Part shown: one piece after another, positions 11,212 through 21,864 of the stretch
Layout: every line of letters begins with the position of its first letter
Position numbering within the stretch: position 1 is the first letter of the stretch
Source: Sequoia sempervirens
Lineage: Eukaryota; Streptophyta; Pinopsida; Cupressales; Cupressaceae
Reading direction: 5' to 3'
Assembly (NCBI GenBank): GCA_007258455.2
Contig: VDFB02270651.1
Location: forward strand, 697,608,197-697,672,196
DNA length: 64,000 bases
Program-made: the position numbers and the translations under genes
Notes under the pieces: generated by a model
Told to the model about the DNA's origin: nothing
Database searches by the model: none
The model's input: the letters and a program-made list of their open reading frames with translations, nothing else

Positions 11212-12011
11212 GGGCATGTTATTATTACGACACACTTTGTATAGATTATTGAGCCTGCGAGCTCCATTTTTGGGATATCTCCTAACTTTATCCTGTTACA
11301 TTGTACCCTTTTTGAGATGATAGTATATGATGATGTAGTTTTGATGCGGCCTACATGTGTTATGTGATGTTCTTTAATTTAATGCATTATGTATGATGTA
11401 TGATGTCAATTTATGATGTATGTCCTATGATGCCTATTTGTGATTTTGATACCATGATTATGCAATGCTTATTTATATGATTATGTTAATGATGTGCATG
11501 ATGTATTTAGTAAAAGATGCAGTGTTGATAATTATGTTAATGCAATGTTTGTGATTATGTATATGATTTAATGCCATGGATAATGTATGTATGGACCTAA
11601 TGCAATGTTTATATGATCATGTATGCATTTATATTTTTGGATGTCACAGGATATCATCATGAGATGAACTTGAGAAGACAACGAGACTGATGAGAGAAGA
11701 TGCCCATACCAAAGAGGAGAAGACATGAGACTGACGGAGATGCATGTCAATTCCTAGACCAAATCCTTCAACACTTTACTCTAGGACTTTAATATTTATT
11801 GCTCTTAATCATCATTGGGCAGACTGTTGTAATGGCCAGCAAACACCAGGATATGACATAGATCAAGGTGTGCAAGGTCATACCATTACATAAGAAAAAC
11901 ACTCACAGACAAGGATGATCATGATTCATACTGAGAGCGTGATTGTGCCAGTATTTTTGTCATAATCAACCACAAGCAGAAAAGGACAAGGACAAATCAT
12001 GAAACGTCGTT
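11212..12011. other. TE-1 spacer after the PMD gene, ATGATG-rich
   Basis: No gene seen. From 11320 to 11620 the plus strand is rich in ATGATGT, ATGTATGATG and TTATGAT words. This may be the 3' untranslated region of the PMD transcript or simple-sequence drift. Confidence 0.45.
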
Positions 12012-12240
12012 GCTTCTCTAAATCCTATTTCTAGGACATCCTTGAGAAACTAGCAGCATGATTGTCGAAATACAAAAACAAATAAAGCCCTTACCATGAT
12101 ATGTCATTTTTTTTCTAAATCCCCGAATCAGGACCTCGCTAAGAAACTAGTAGTCATGCGTGTCAATCGTCATGATACATTGTTGCTTTTCTAAATCCTG
12201 CTTAGTGGGATCTCGCTGAAAAACTAATAATATGATAAAA
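12012..12240. repeat. Three diverged copies of an ~85-bp repeat
   Basis: Three units contain CTAAATCC, then GGAC or GGATCTCGCT, then GAAACTA (about 12012-12060, 12110-12165 and 12185-12235). Confidence 0.5.
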
Positions 12241-12382
12241 AACCAAAAGACAATTTTCAAGTGTTTGCCAAGTACGTCTGGATATCCATTGTTCTGATGT
12301 CAAGATGTCTGGTTTAATAATGTTGAGTTATCAAAATTTTTAAAGTTTTGATGATCTTGAAAAATGTCGAGAATTGGTGAAT

Positions 12383-12670
12383 TCAGGAGGGACACATCTT
12401 GAATAATGTCGATGTCGAGAGGATTTGATCCCTAATAGTCGTAAGGGGTCCCTCTAAATGATGATGATGCCTAGGAAGGACACATCCTAAGGCATAGATG
12501 ACAGAGTTGGTTCTACAGAAGGACACATCTGAAGAATACTGATGTCACAAAGAGTGATCTTTAGATGTCAAGAAGATCACTCAAAATGTCGAATGACAAT
12601 GACGACACCTAAGAAGGACACATCCTAAGGCATAAATGACAGAGGTTATTGTTCAGAAGGACTCATCTGA
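12383..12670. repeat. Degenerate repeat with AGGACACATC
   Basis: The phrase AAGGACACATC (or a one-base variant) occurs at about 12388, 12476, 12524, 12614 and 12657, within longer diverged repeats that include CCTAAGGCAT. No coding frame is supported. Confidence 0.55.
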
Positions 12671-13199
12671 AGATTAACCAAAATTTGACAGTTTGACTGG
12701 TTTATGATGATTTGACTTTCTTTGACCGAGTTTGACTTGTGTTTGACTATATGTCAATATTGCCATGATGATGTGTGTGACGTGTTGTTGAGATTACCTT
12801 GCTGAATAAATGATTGTTTTACTTTATTTTAGGAGTTTTCTCATCTGGAAAATGATTGAATCCTTTTGACGTGTGTGCCAGTGTAGTGCCATGAACCCTA
12901 ATGGATTGACCTAGTGCGGCCTCGGGGGCCCATCGATAGATGGCCTTGCCTACGTCATACACTCAAAGACCTCATAGTTTGACATGACCAATGACTTTGT
13001 CTTGATGACCAAAGATTGCGTCATGATTTTATTTTGACAAACCTAAAAGGACTGACCTAATGTCTCGGGGACTCAAATGTGAGTCTTGCCTACATAGCAA
13101 GTGCGTAGAGACAACGTAGTTCGGACAGACGATAAGGACTGATTGACTTGATTGGCTTTGACCAGAGATGACACTGCATTTGTGTTCGCCGAGCGGTCT

Positions 13200-13515
13200 G
13201 ATGATTTGTTGTGGTTTTCTTCAGGACGTTTTATGATTTTTAGGTCTTTTTTCAAGACATTTTGCAATGTTTTGGTCTTTGTTCAGGACATTTTGTGATG
13301 TTTTTTTTGGTCTTTTTTTTTCAGGACTTTTTGCCAATATTTTTTGTCTTTTTTAGGACTTTTTGTGTTTTTGTCTTTTAGGACTTTTTAATGTTTTGTC
13401 TTTTAGGACTTTTTATATGTTTTTGTCTTTTTTTAGGACTTTTTGCCAATGTTTTTTTCTTTTTTTAGGACTTTTTGCCAATGTTTTTGTCTTTTTTCAG
13501 GACTTTTTTCCAATT
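13200..13515. repeat. Tandem repeat of ~33 bp, core AGGACTTTTTGCCAATG
   Basis: About nine T-rich units share TTTTGTC, then AGGACTTTTT and often GCCAATGTTTTT. On the element strand this is a purine-rich run of AAAAGTCCT units between integrase and the PMD gene. Confidence 0.7.
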
Positions 13516-14054
13516 GCCAAGATCATGTGTGACATCCACTGCAGTTTCATGATAAACGTTTTGCCCCTAGTCAGGTCCAAGACTTAGCCATTTGTAGGGA
13601 ATATGGACAAGATGTTGCTGACTTACTAGATGGATAGTCGTCAGGACCTGATGTCAATTACTTATCCACTATGATAGGTAAGGTAGGATGTTGTGGTGAT
13701 TTGTGGAATAAAAGTAGAAATACCTTTCATCCTAGGCCCAGTTAGACAAAATGACAGTAGATGGCAGAGCAATGATTGATTATGCATGGTGCTTGTTTGC
13801 TAGGTTTTCACCACGGTACTTGTCCAAAGCGCCTATTTGCCAAGTTTTCACTATTGAACGAATCATTTTTCTCTTTACTATTTTCTTGAATTTTTTATTT
13901 TTTTGGTGTCCCCAAGATGCCTATTTGCCAGGTTTTCATCAGGGTGATGATTTTTTAATTTTTCAATTTTTTTGTATTTTATGGTTTCCAACCCAATCCT
14001 CTAATGCTATGCATAGAACCTTCGGAGATGTAAACTGTTGATGGGATATGTCAA
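13516..14054. other. TE-1 spacer next to integrase
   Basis: No gene seen. The phrase TTTGCCAGGTTTTCA/TTTGCTAGGTTTTCA occurs three times (about 13796, 13836 and 13926), so this too is a short degenerate repeat. Confidence 0.4.
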
Positions 14055-15160
14055 TTATTCTCCATCTGGTGTAGCCAGTTGATAAGCTCCAGAACCAAAA
14101 GAAGATATGATAATGTAGGGACCCAGCCAGTTTGGTTCAAATTTTCCTGGCTTTTCTCTATCGGCTTGGTTCTTGGGGTTCTGCATGAGAACTAGGTCAC
14201 CAATGTCAAACTTTCTGACCATAACCTTTTTATTGTAGCTGTGACAAAGACAGTTCTGATATGCTTGGAGATGGTTCAGTGAATTTTGTTGTCTTTCTTC
14301 CAGCATTTCCAGCTCATGCAAGCGTGATTGTCGGTACTCCTCTTCATTAGTTAGACCCTTCAGGGAGACTTGAAGCGAAGGAATTTTGACCTCAATGGGA
14401 AAGATGGCCTCAGTGCCAAAGACTAGGGCAAATGGGGTGGCTCCTATAGGCTTATGAATGCTAGTTCGGTAAGCCTCAGCTTGGTCATTTCCTTATGGGT
14501 AGTATGGAGATGAGAAGTGCTTTTGAATATGGAATCGCTCACATAACTCACGTACATCTTGGTTTTTAAACGGACGTCCATTTTCAGTGATGATGGACTG
14601 CAGAAGGCCATACCGACAAATGAGTAATTAAGGATGAACTTTGATATTTGCTTGCTGGTAATATATGTCAATGGGATGGCTTAAATACACTTTGTGAAAT
14701 ACTCAGTGGCGGTAATAATGAATTTGTGGTCGTTGGATGAAGTTGGATGAATCTTACCCATGAGGTTGAGTCCCCATTGAGTGAAGGGCCAAGGAGAAGT
14801 GATCAACCGGAGTTCCTGTGCTAGAGCATGGACCAAATCACTATGTATTTGACATTTGTGACAAGTCCTGACATATTCAATTGCATCCTTTTCCATGGTT
14901 GGCCAATAATACCCAAGTCTCGTTACTTTCTTAGCCAGAGTAGGACCACTCGAATGAGATCCGCATATACTGTCGTGCACGTCTCGTAAGGTCGTACATG
15001 CTTCGTCGGTGTCGAGACATCTAAGGAGGGTATCGTCAAAACTACGACAGTATAGGGTGTCACTGACAATGGCATACCTTGCTAATTTTCTAATGAAGGA
15101 CTTCCTTTGGTTATTGGACAGGTTCAGTGGAAGGGCTTGAGATTTTAGGTAGTCGTAAAT
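14055..15160 (-). pseudogene. TE-1 integrase region, broken
   Basis: The zinc-binding part is visible at about 14860-15010 (DVHDSICGSHSSGPTLAKK, then GYYWPTMEKD and CHKCQIHSD, an HHCC pattern). The catalytic core follows, but its first acidic residue is replaced (WGLNLMGKI where the family has WGLDLIGKI). The second block reads ENGRPFKN instead of DNG, in a shifted frame near 14640-14610. Directly after NDQAEA (plus 14470-14490) the text jumps to YRTSIHKPIGATPF, so about 33 residues of the family pattern are missing. The C-terminal part (14321-14055) keeps the usual FDIGDLVL and WLGPYIIISSFGSGAYQL motifs. Such an integrase could not act. Confidence 0.88.
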
Positions 15161-15328
15161 GTCCTAATACCAAGGAGAGTTGGGACCAACAAGTTCACAA
15201 ACCATTTCTAATTTTGGGATATCATATGCTGGTATCAAAAGTTGTTCTACTAAGAACTCAAATTGTGACACATTTTTAGGGATGTCCAAGAGAGAACTAA
15301 TAGTAGCCATTGCATCAGCTACCTTATT

Positions 15329-15700
15329 CTATGCCCTGGGGATTTGTTCAAAAGAAATCAATTGGAAGTATGTCAGGAAACTATCCACCATCCTCTTGTA
15401 GGGAAGCAACTTCTCATCTTTTGTTTCATAGTCATCATTCACTTGGTTGATCACGAGCTGGGAATCCCTAAATACAAGCAACGTCTGAATTTTCCATTTA
15501 ATTTCCAACATGAGACCTGTGACTAGTGCTTCATATTCGACAATGTTATTTGTATAAGGGAAGGTGATCCAGAATGACTTAGGAATTGAATCCCCCTGTG
15601 GTGTGATAAAAAATATTCTAGCACCAGAGCCATGACTAGTATGAGACCCATCAAAATATAGCTTCCATGGTGCCGCCAGTTCCACATGAAAAATGGACTC
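15329..15700 (-). pseudogene. TE-1 second (archaeal-type) RNase H
   Basis: The sequence runs WKLYFDGSHTSHGSGARIF, then NNIVEYEALVTGLMLEI, then LLVFRDSQLVINQVN. The D..E..D residues of a ribonuclease H fold are in place (FDGS, YEAL, RDSQ). A second RNase H after the first is diagnostic of the Tat lineage of plant Ty3/gypsy elements. The frame ends in a stop after EQIPRA and continues at once as NKVADAMA, so only one substitution breaks it. Confidence 0.88.
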
Positions 15701-15769
15701 ATCAAAAAAATTAGTTACTAGTGGATGAGTGACTTGGATTGGTGCATCTGCCAGTTGATCTGCTATTAC

Positions 15770-17120
15770 CTATCCTTTTATTTCCTTACGCTTGACATAT
15801 TGTATGTCATACTCACTTAGTATCATGACCCATTTTGCCAACCGCATTGTTAATGCCGCCCGACTTAAGAGATATTTTAGTGGATCAATCTTGGCGACCA
15901 GCTGTGTCTGGTGAATGAGCATATAGTGTCTTAGTTTTTGGGATGCAAAGACAATAGCAAGGCATGCACGTTTGATGTATGTGTAGTTCAACTCATACCC
16001 TATCAATGTGCGGCTGATGTAATAGATTGCTCTTTCTTTTCCTTCATGATCATTTTGTGCCAGCAATTCCCCCAGTGTTGAACTAGTAGTCGAGATGTAT
16101 AGAATTAATGGCTTTCCATGAATGGGTGGCATGAGGACTGGTGTTGATAGCAGGTAATCTTTGATTTGCTGGAAGGCCTCTTGACATTTATCCACCCATA
16201 CAAAGGGGATACCCTTGTGCAATAGATACTGGAACGGATGACACTTATCTGCCAACTGGGCTATGAAACGCTGAATAGATTGTACTCTGCCTTGTAGAGT
16301 TCTGAGTTCACTAATTCCTTTGGGTGGAGGCATGTCTATGATTGCTTTGACCTTTTTTGGATCGACCTCTATGCCTCTTCAGGAAACTATGTATCCCAAG
16401 AGTTTACCTGATGTGACCCCAAAAACACACTTCTTAGGGTTTAGCCAAACTTTGTACTCTTCAAGTCTCTTGAAAATTATGTTGAGTACCTTCAAATGAT
16501 CTTTCCTTGTTGCTGATTTGGCCAATAGGTCATCTACATAATCTTCCATTATTTTGTGCATCATGTCGTGGAAGATCATGGTCATAGCCCTTTGATATGT
16601 GGCACCTACATTTTTGAGACCAAATGGCATGACGTTCCAACAATATGTACCCCATGGGCAAGTAAATTCCATTTTGTGCTGATCCTCAGGAGCAATGTGA
16701 ATTTGATTATAGCTGGAGAAACCATCCATGAGGGATAACATCTCATACCCTGCTATAAGGTCCACTATAATGTCAATGTTTGGCAAAGGAAAGTCATCCT
16801 TTGGACATGCTTTATTTAGGTCTCAGAAATCTGTACATACACGGATCAACCCATTTGGCTTTGTGACCGGGACCAGATTAGAAATCCATTCAGCGTAGTC
16901 AATAGACCGTATGAATCCGACGTCTAGCAATTTCTTTAACTCGGCCTTGACCAATAGGGCAACTTGTGGGTGCATTTTGCGCAACTTCTGCTTGACTGGT
17001 TTAGCATTAGGTAATAGTGGTAGATGGTGCAGAACCAGTTCCGGGTCCAATCCTGGCATGTCAGCATAGGACCATGCGAAATTGATTTTTTCATTCTGCA
17101 AAGAATTTATGAAATTTTGG
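15770..17120 (-). pseudogene. TE-1 reverse transcriptase and RNase H
   Basis: Reading down from 17101: EKINFAWSYADMPGLDPELV, then KPNGLIRVCTDF, stop (TGA), DLNKACPKDDFPLPNIDIIV, MDGFSSYNQIHIAPED, MPFGLKNVGATYQRAM, and the catalytic EDYVDDLLAKS at about 16520. The first RNase H follows from 16333 (MPPPKGISELRTLQGRVQSIQRF, then ILYISTTSSTLGELLAQ and SEYDIQYVKRKEIKG, stop). The three stops (TGA, TGA, TAG) all fit CGA or CAG originals. RT lies one frame away from the protease part, with the change at about 17095. Confidence 0.93.
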
Positions 17121-18041
17121 TTTCTCTTCGTCAGTCAATGACGCAACAAATAGGACCATCTTGGGGTCTTCTGCAGTTGAAATGTTATCCTCTATTGTGT
17201 CCTCAATAAGCATAGCCGATTTCTCCTGTTCCATGGGGAGAAAGTCTAGTCCTCCATCTTTGGGTGCCTCAAAGAGGTTTTCACCTGTAGATACATCCTT
17301 TATTTTTACTATTTTCTCGTCAAGAGGTGCCTTTCGGTTTTCACCTAGAGACGTTTCATTTTTTACTTTACTTTTTCTTTTACTTTTGTGACTAGAGGAC
17401 AGAGCAGTCTCGCCGAAATATGCCATGTAGTCTAAATCAATGGAAAATCCTTATTTGTGGTCCCCACTGGGTATGTCTTCTCGTAATCCCATGAATTCAG
17501 CAATTGCCTAATCATTCTGAAATGTGTCCAGAACTGGTGGTCCTTGTTGTTCCCAATCGACTAGCTCAAGGTAAACTAAGGAGATGCCATCGTCAATGCT
17601 AGTGAATTGTGGTGAGGATTCAGACAACATGTAGATAGATTTAGTGATGTTGTGGATGAGATTATCATCATCCAACTCTATATTGGACTCCATCCAATAT
17701 TCTCCTTCACTAGTGTCATATTAATTATCAAAATAAGGAGTGAAGGTTTTAGAGCCCTGGTTGTCAATGTCATCTGATACCTCAGATGGATTGGAATGAT
17801 GGGGTTCAGATGTTGGATGTTGTATGGCATGGGAAGTGGTAGTGGGACTTTGACTATTTGGTGCCTGTTCAATTTTAAATGTTTGCCAAAATCGTTGTTT
17901 AGAGGTCAGTTCTCCTGGTTTGACAAAAAAATCATCAAGACAATAGTCACTTAGGGATTGTTCTAAACCAAATTCCCACTCATGGGAGCCTATTTCATTA
18001 AGGGTTTCCCTAGTAGTCTCGACACTATCTGAAGCATGTAC
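17121..18041 (-). pseudogene. TE-1 pol linker between G-patch and RT
   Basis: Discontinuous frame pieces (17091-17426, 17508-17693 and 17678-17872) continue the polyprotein. They are rich in acidic and Ser residues and end with LTDEEKPKFHKFFAE just upstream of RT. No catalytic motif is expected here; the segment probably spaces protease/G-patch from RT. Two frame changes and several stops break it. Confidence 0.6.
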
Positions 18042-18608
18042 TCACTCATTTGAAAGTCCAGAGGTACGTCGATCATCATTGTTGGGTGATCCAAACCCTA
18101 ATCCAAGATACTTCAGAATTTGAAAAGTTTCTATGGGTTCCCTTCGACCAGTTTTATTTTTTCCTAGGCCACTAGTACCATCGTAGCCTTTAGCTTTCAT
18201 TATGTCATAACCTTTGCCATATCTTTGAACTGGTAATGGGGGTAGTGCGACAGTATCCTTATAGATCCATCCTGTAATGTCAGCAAGGTCTTCATCACTC
18301 ATGTCTCCCCACTTGATAAAAACTGTGTTTGGTGGAACTTTGAAGGTTTCTTGAGGTTCCATTCTGAAACATGGCTGACCATATATCTTTGGGGACATGG
18401 GTATTGTTGTTATGCTATATGTTGTATTTAGTTTGAACTCTCCGCAACCAAGGTCCTGGATTTTGACAATGGGTTCAGTATGAGGGTTTGCGGTAGGTGG
18501 TGGTGTGGCAGAAGACGTGGATGGGATGGATGTGGAAGATGATGTGAGTGTGGATGGGTTAATGTATTTGGATGACGAGGAGCCAGGTGCTTCTCGGTTA
18601 ATAGGCAC
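18042..18608 (-). pseudogene. TE-1 G-patch segment of pol
   Basis: RYGKGYDIMKAKGYDGTSGL followed by GKNKTGRREPIE is a G-patch, a glycine-rich nucleic-acid-binding motif that many Tat-type elements carry between protease and RT. The N-terminal part is a Ser/Thr/Pro-rich linker. The frame is continuous with the protease above it apart from one TGA. Confidence 0.8.
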
Positions 18609-19330
18609 TCAGTTTTTAGAGATTCCCCTTAAGTTTGTACAATATTGGAAAGGGTCGGGGTCTCCATATATGGTTACTTCTATGTCATCAAATGGAAACT
18701 TTAGGCATTGGTGGTATGTAGACGGAACAAATTTTAAGGCATGAATCCATGGACAGCCAAGCAAGATGTTATATGGTAGTTCCAAATCTAGGACCTGGCA
18801 GGTTGTGTCTACAATGACCGGTCCCACTCTGATAGGGAGAGAGATGATGCCCCGTGAAGAGCGTTCCTCATCATCGTACGCTTTGATCACTATACTCTTT
18901 GTTGGGTCTACGCATGCATCAGAGAACCCTAGAGCTTTAACCAATTTGAGGGAGCATATGTTCAATCCTGCTCTACCATCTACTAAAACCTGTCTAACTT
19001 TGTGCTTGTGGATACAATTTTCTATGTGCAATGCATCATTGTGGTTGGTTTTAGGTGATGAGTAATCTCGATCCGAGAAGGTGACGTGGTGCAGCGTAGT
19101 GAGATATCCCACCATAGTTTCAAACTGATTGACATCGATGTCCTTGGGGACTGACAACTCTAGGAGAGTTTTGTCTAGGATCTCTTTGTGCACGGGAGAG
19201 ATACGAAGCAACTCAAGGATAGATATTTGCGCAGGAGTTTTTCCTAGTTGGTCAATGAGGTTGAATTGACTTTTGGGTTTCCATTGCTGTGTGGTTGGGA
19301 CAGGTTTTGGTTATTTAGCAGATGGGGTAG
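18609..19330 (-). pseudogene. TE-1 aspartic protease
   Basis: The lead-in LGKTPAQISILELLRISPVHKEIL (about 19260-19190) is the usual pre-protease helix. The active-site region reads QVLVDGRAGLNICSLKLVKAL and the C-terminal LELPYNILLGCPWIH. In the Tat lineage the catalytic loop is often D-G-G/R rather than D-T-G, so the site may be intact. The 200-codon frame 19211-18609 is open. Confidence 0.85.
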
Positions 19331-19649
19331 GTTGTGATTGTTTAGCAAATGGGCCTAGTATGGTGATTTTGGCCTGTCTAGCGAGAGGTGGACCAGCTAT
19401 AGGGACCTTGCCACTTTGAGTAGTAGCATTACATTGGGGTGCTCTCTTGACCGTAATGGTATTGATGCACTCATCATTAGTTCAGACATTATTTATAATT
19501 GGTCCACTAGAATAATCGTACTTGGCTCGGGAAAAGTTAGCTTGATTCTGTGGACCTGAAGTGGAAGCATTATGAGAACCATGGTCCTGTAGTGGATTCT
19601 TGTGGATAGTATGATCTGAATTGGAGGTGAATTGCGATCCACCTACTTC

Positions 19650-21864
19650 GATGGTGCGACTTTCGATAAGATCTTATATTAGGTTTTTCAATTGTCGACA
19701 GTTAGAGGTTGTATGACCTTTTGCTTGATGGTATTCACAAAGTTCATTATCATTCCACCATGTTGTTTTGAATTGTTTTGGGTCATATGGTTTTGGTTCT
19801 GGAAGTATGATGACCCCATGCTGGAGGCATTTCCTAAGGAATTCTTCAATGGGTTCACCCAAGTGAGTGTATGTGTGACCCCTTGGAAACTGTCTCATTT
19901 GACGGTATTGTCCCTAATTATTTTGAGCATTCTAATTGTTTGAAGAAGTATTGGGAGGAGGTGTCAGTGTCGTTGTTGGTCTATTTTGTTGTTGAACCCT
20001 TTTTAGGGCCAATACAGGACCCACAATGTTTGCAGTCTTGGCGTCAACAACACCGTCATTTGTAATGTGCTTATTTTTAACCCAATATTTGTTTTTGTCG
20101 GTGGGTGGATTGACGTTTGTGTTTTTGGAACCATATCTCAGTTCTCCCTTTGCGATAAGGGCTTTCTCAATCTGGACCCATTTTTCAACTAAATCTGTGA
20201 AGTTTGTGCAACAATGTATTTGTAGTGCATATTTTAGGGGCCCCAGAAGTGTTTGGACAAACATGTCAACTTTTTCCCTTTCAGGGATGTCAATGTGACA
20301 TCGACTAGCGAGGCTTCTCCATTTTTGAAAGAATGTGATAAATGTCTCACTAGAATATTCTTGCGTGAGATTGCACAAGGTAGTGATATAGGTATCCATG
20401 TCGATGTTGTACGTTTAATTTCTTATGAATTTTTGTTTAAGCTCATCCCATGTCTGGATATCCTTTTCAGTTGAAAACCATTCAAGGGCTTGACCCACCA
20501 GACTTTTAGAAAAAATTCTCATCAAGTATGTTTGTTCGTAGGTGATGTCCATACAATTGGTTGCGAATTCGCTAACATGTTCAATGGGATTTGTCTTGTC
20601 TCTATATTTTGTGAAGCTGGGTGACACATATCCTGGCGGAAATGGAGGCATGTATAAGCTCGTGTCGAATGGGTATACATTTAGGTCATATGATATTTCT
20701 GATTTCTTGCCTGAAATGTACATGTTTTGGATAGTTTTCTCTACATCCCTCATTCTTGTTTGGAGGGCGTCCACAGCAGGGTCGTTTATGTTTCCGTACG
20801 TTGGATTACCTGGTACACCATGTGTTCTTGTTTGTTGTGCATGAATATTGGTGTATTGTGGTGGTATGGATAGTTGTGGTATGTATGACGTGTGCAGATT
20901 GACATGTTGTTGGTATTGGAAGTTATGATTGGGTGCATGTTGGTGTATGTTGATATTGAAAGTTATGATTGGGTGCATGTTGATGAGTATGAACATTAGA
21001 TGAGTAGGTTGGGATGTGTCCCCCAGCCATGTGTGTTGTTATTTGGGAGATGTTATGACCATGGATGTTATGGTGTGTTAATGATGTCATGGGTTGTGTT
21101 ATTTGGCCACCTTGTGTAAATTGTTGATTTTGTACAAGGGGAACGTTTGTGTTTGTACCTTGGGAGGCAATGAAATTTGACTGTGTTGTTGTGTTAACAT
21201 TTTTTTGTTGTCCTTGGATAAATACACGTCTTGTGGTCCCTCCTGAAGGATTTTGTGAAATACCACTGAGTGGATATGTTGAAGTTGTGCTCATGGTAAT
21301 AGATGGAGCTGTCGAGGGGGGATTGTTATGATTTGATGATGCCCCCGTGGCATTTACTGTCATGGTATTTGTGGTGTTGAGGATGTTGGGAGTGGAATAC
21401 ATTTTCAGTGTGGTCCCAAAGGAAGTATTGCTCATAGTATTTGGAAGTTGACCACTATGTGACATGTTATGTGTGTTGTTGGTATTAGGGTCAGGAGGTG
21501 TCAAATTTAGCATGTTAACGTCAAATCCTTGTGGTAACTTAGCTCCTTCACTCAAGAGCATAGCTAAGAATCTGTCTCTGTCATGACGAACCATTGTTTC
21601 AACGAGCTGACAGGCCTCTGGGTCTTGTGCCACTGCCTCTAAGTTTTCCTCAAGTAGTTGACCATTTTCATCTTTTTGCAAGAATAGTTCGAATGGACTG
21701 TTTGACGAGGATTGCATTGTCATTGGAGGTTGATTGTCTAAATTGGAAAATGGATCATAAAAGGTCCAGTTTGGGTCATGTGAAGGATTGTTGACAGTAA
21801 ATGTGGGGTCTTGTCAAAAGTTTTCCATTTGTCTCTTTTGTTTTTGGAGTCTAGTTTCGACCAT
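19650..21864 (-). pseudogene. TE-1 gag
   Basis: The likely start is ATG at 21864 (MVETRLQKQKRQMENF, then TGA); the next in-frame ATG is 21723. An Asn/Thr/Gln-rich N-terminal half is followed by the capsid-like retrotransposon gag domain (IEHVSEFATNCMD, ALEWFSTEKDIQTWDELKQ, then ETFITFFQKWRSLASRC). A zinc knuckle of the C-x2-H-x4-H-x4-C type follows (CEYHQAKGHTTSNC, about 19735). A 40-bp tandem duplication at 20910-20989 shifts the frame by one. A TAA at 20415 and several later stops (TAG, TAG, TAA) break the rest. Confidence 0.9.
20910..20989. repeat. 40-bp tandem duplication in gag
   Basis: Two units 40 bp apart share AAGTTATGATTGGGTGCATG. Forty is not a multiple of three, and the gag frame switches exactly here: HQHAPNHNFQYQ is readable in both frames. 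Confidence 0.85.
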
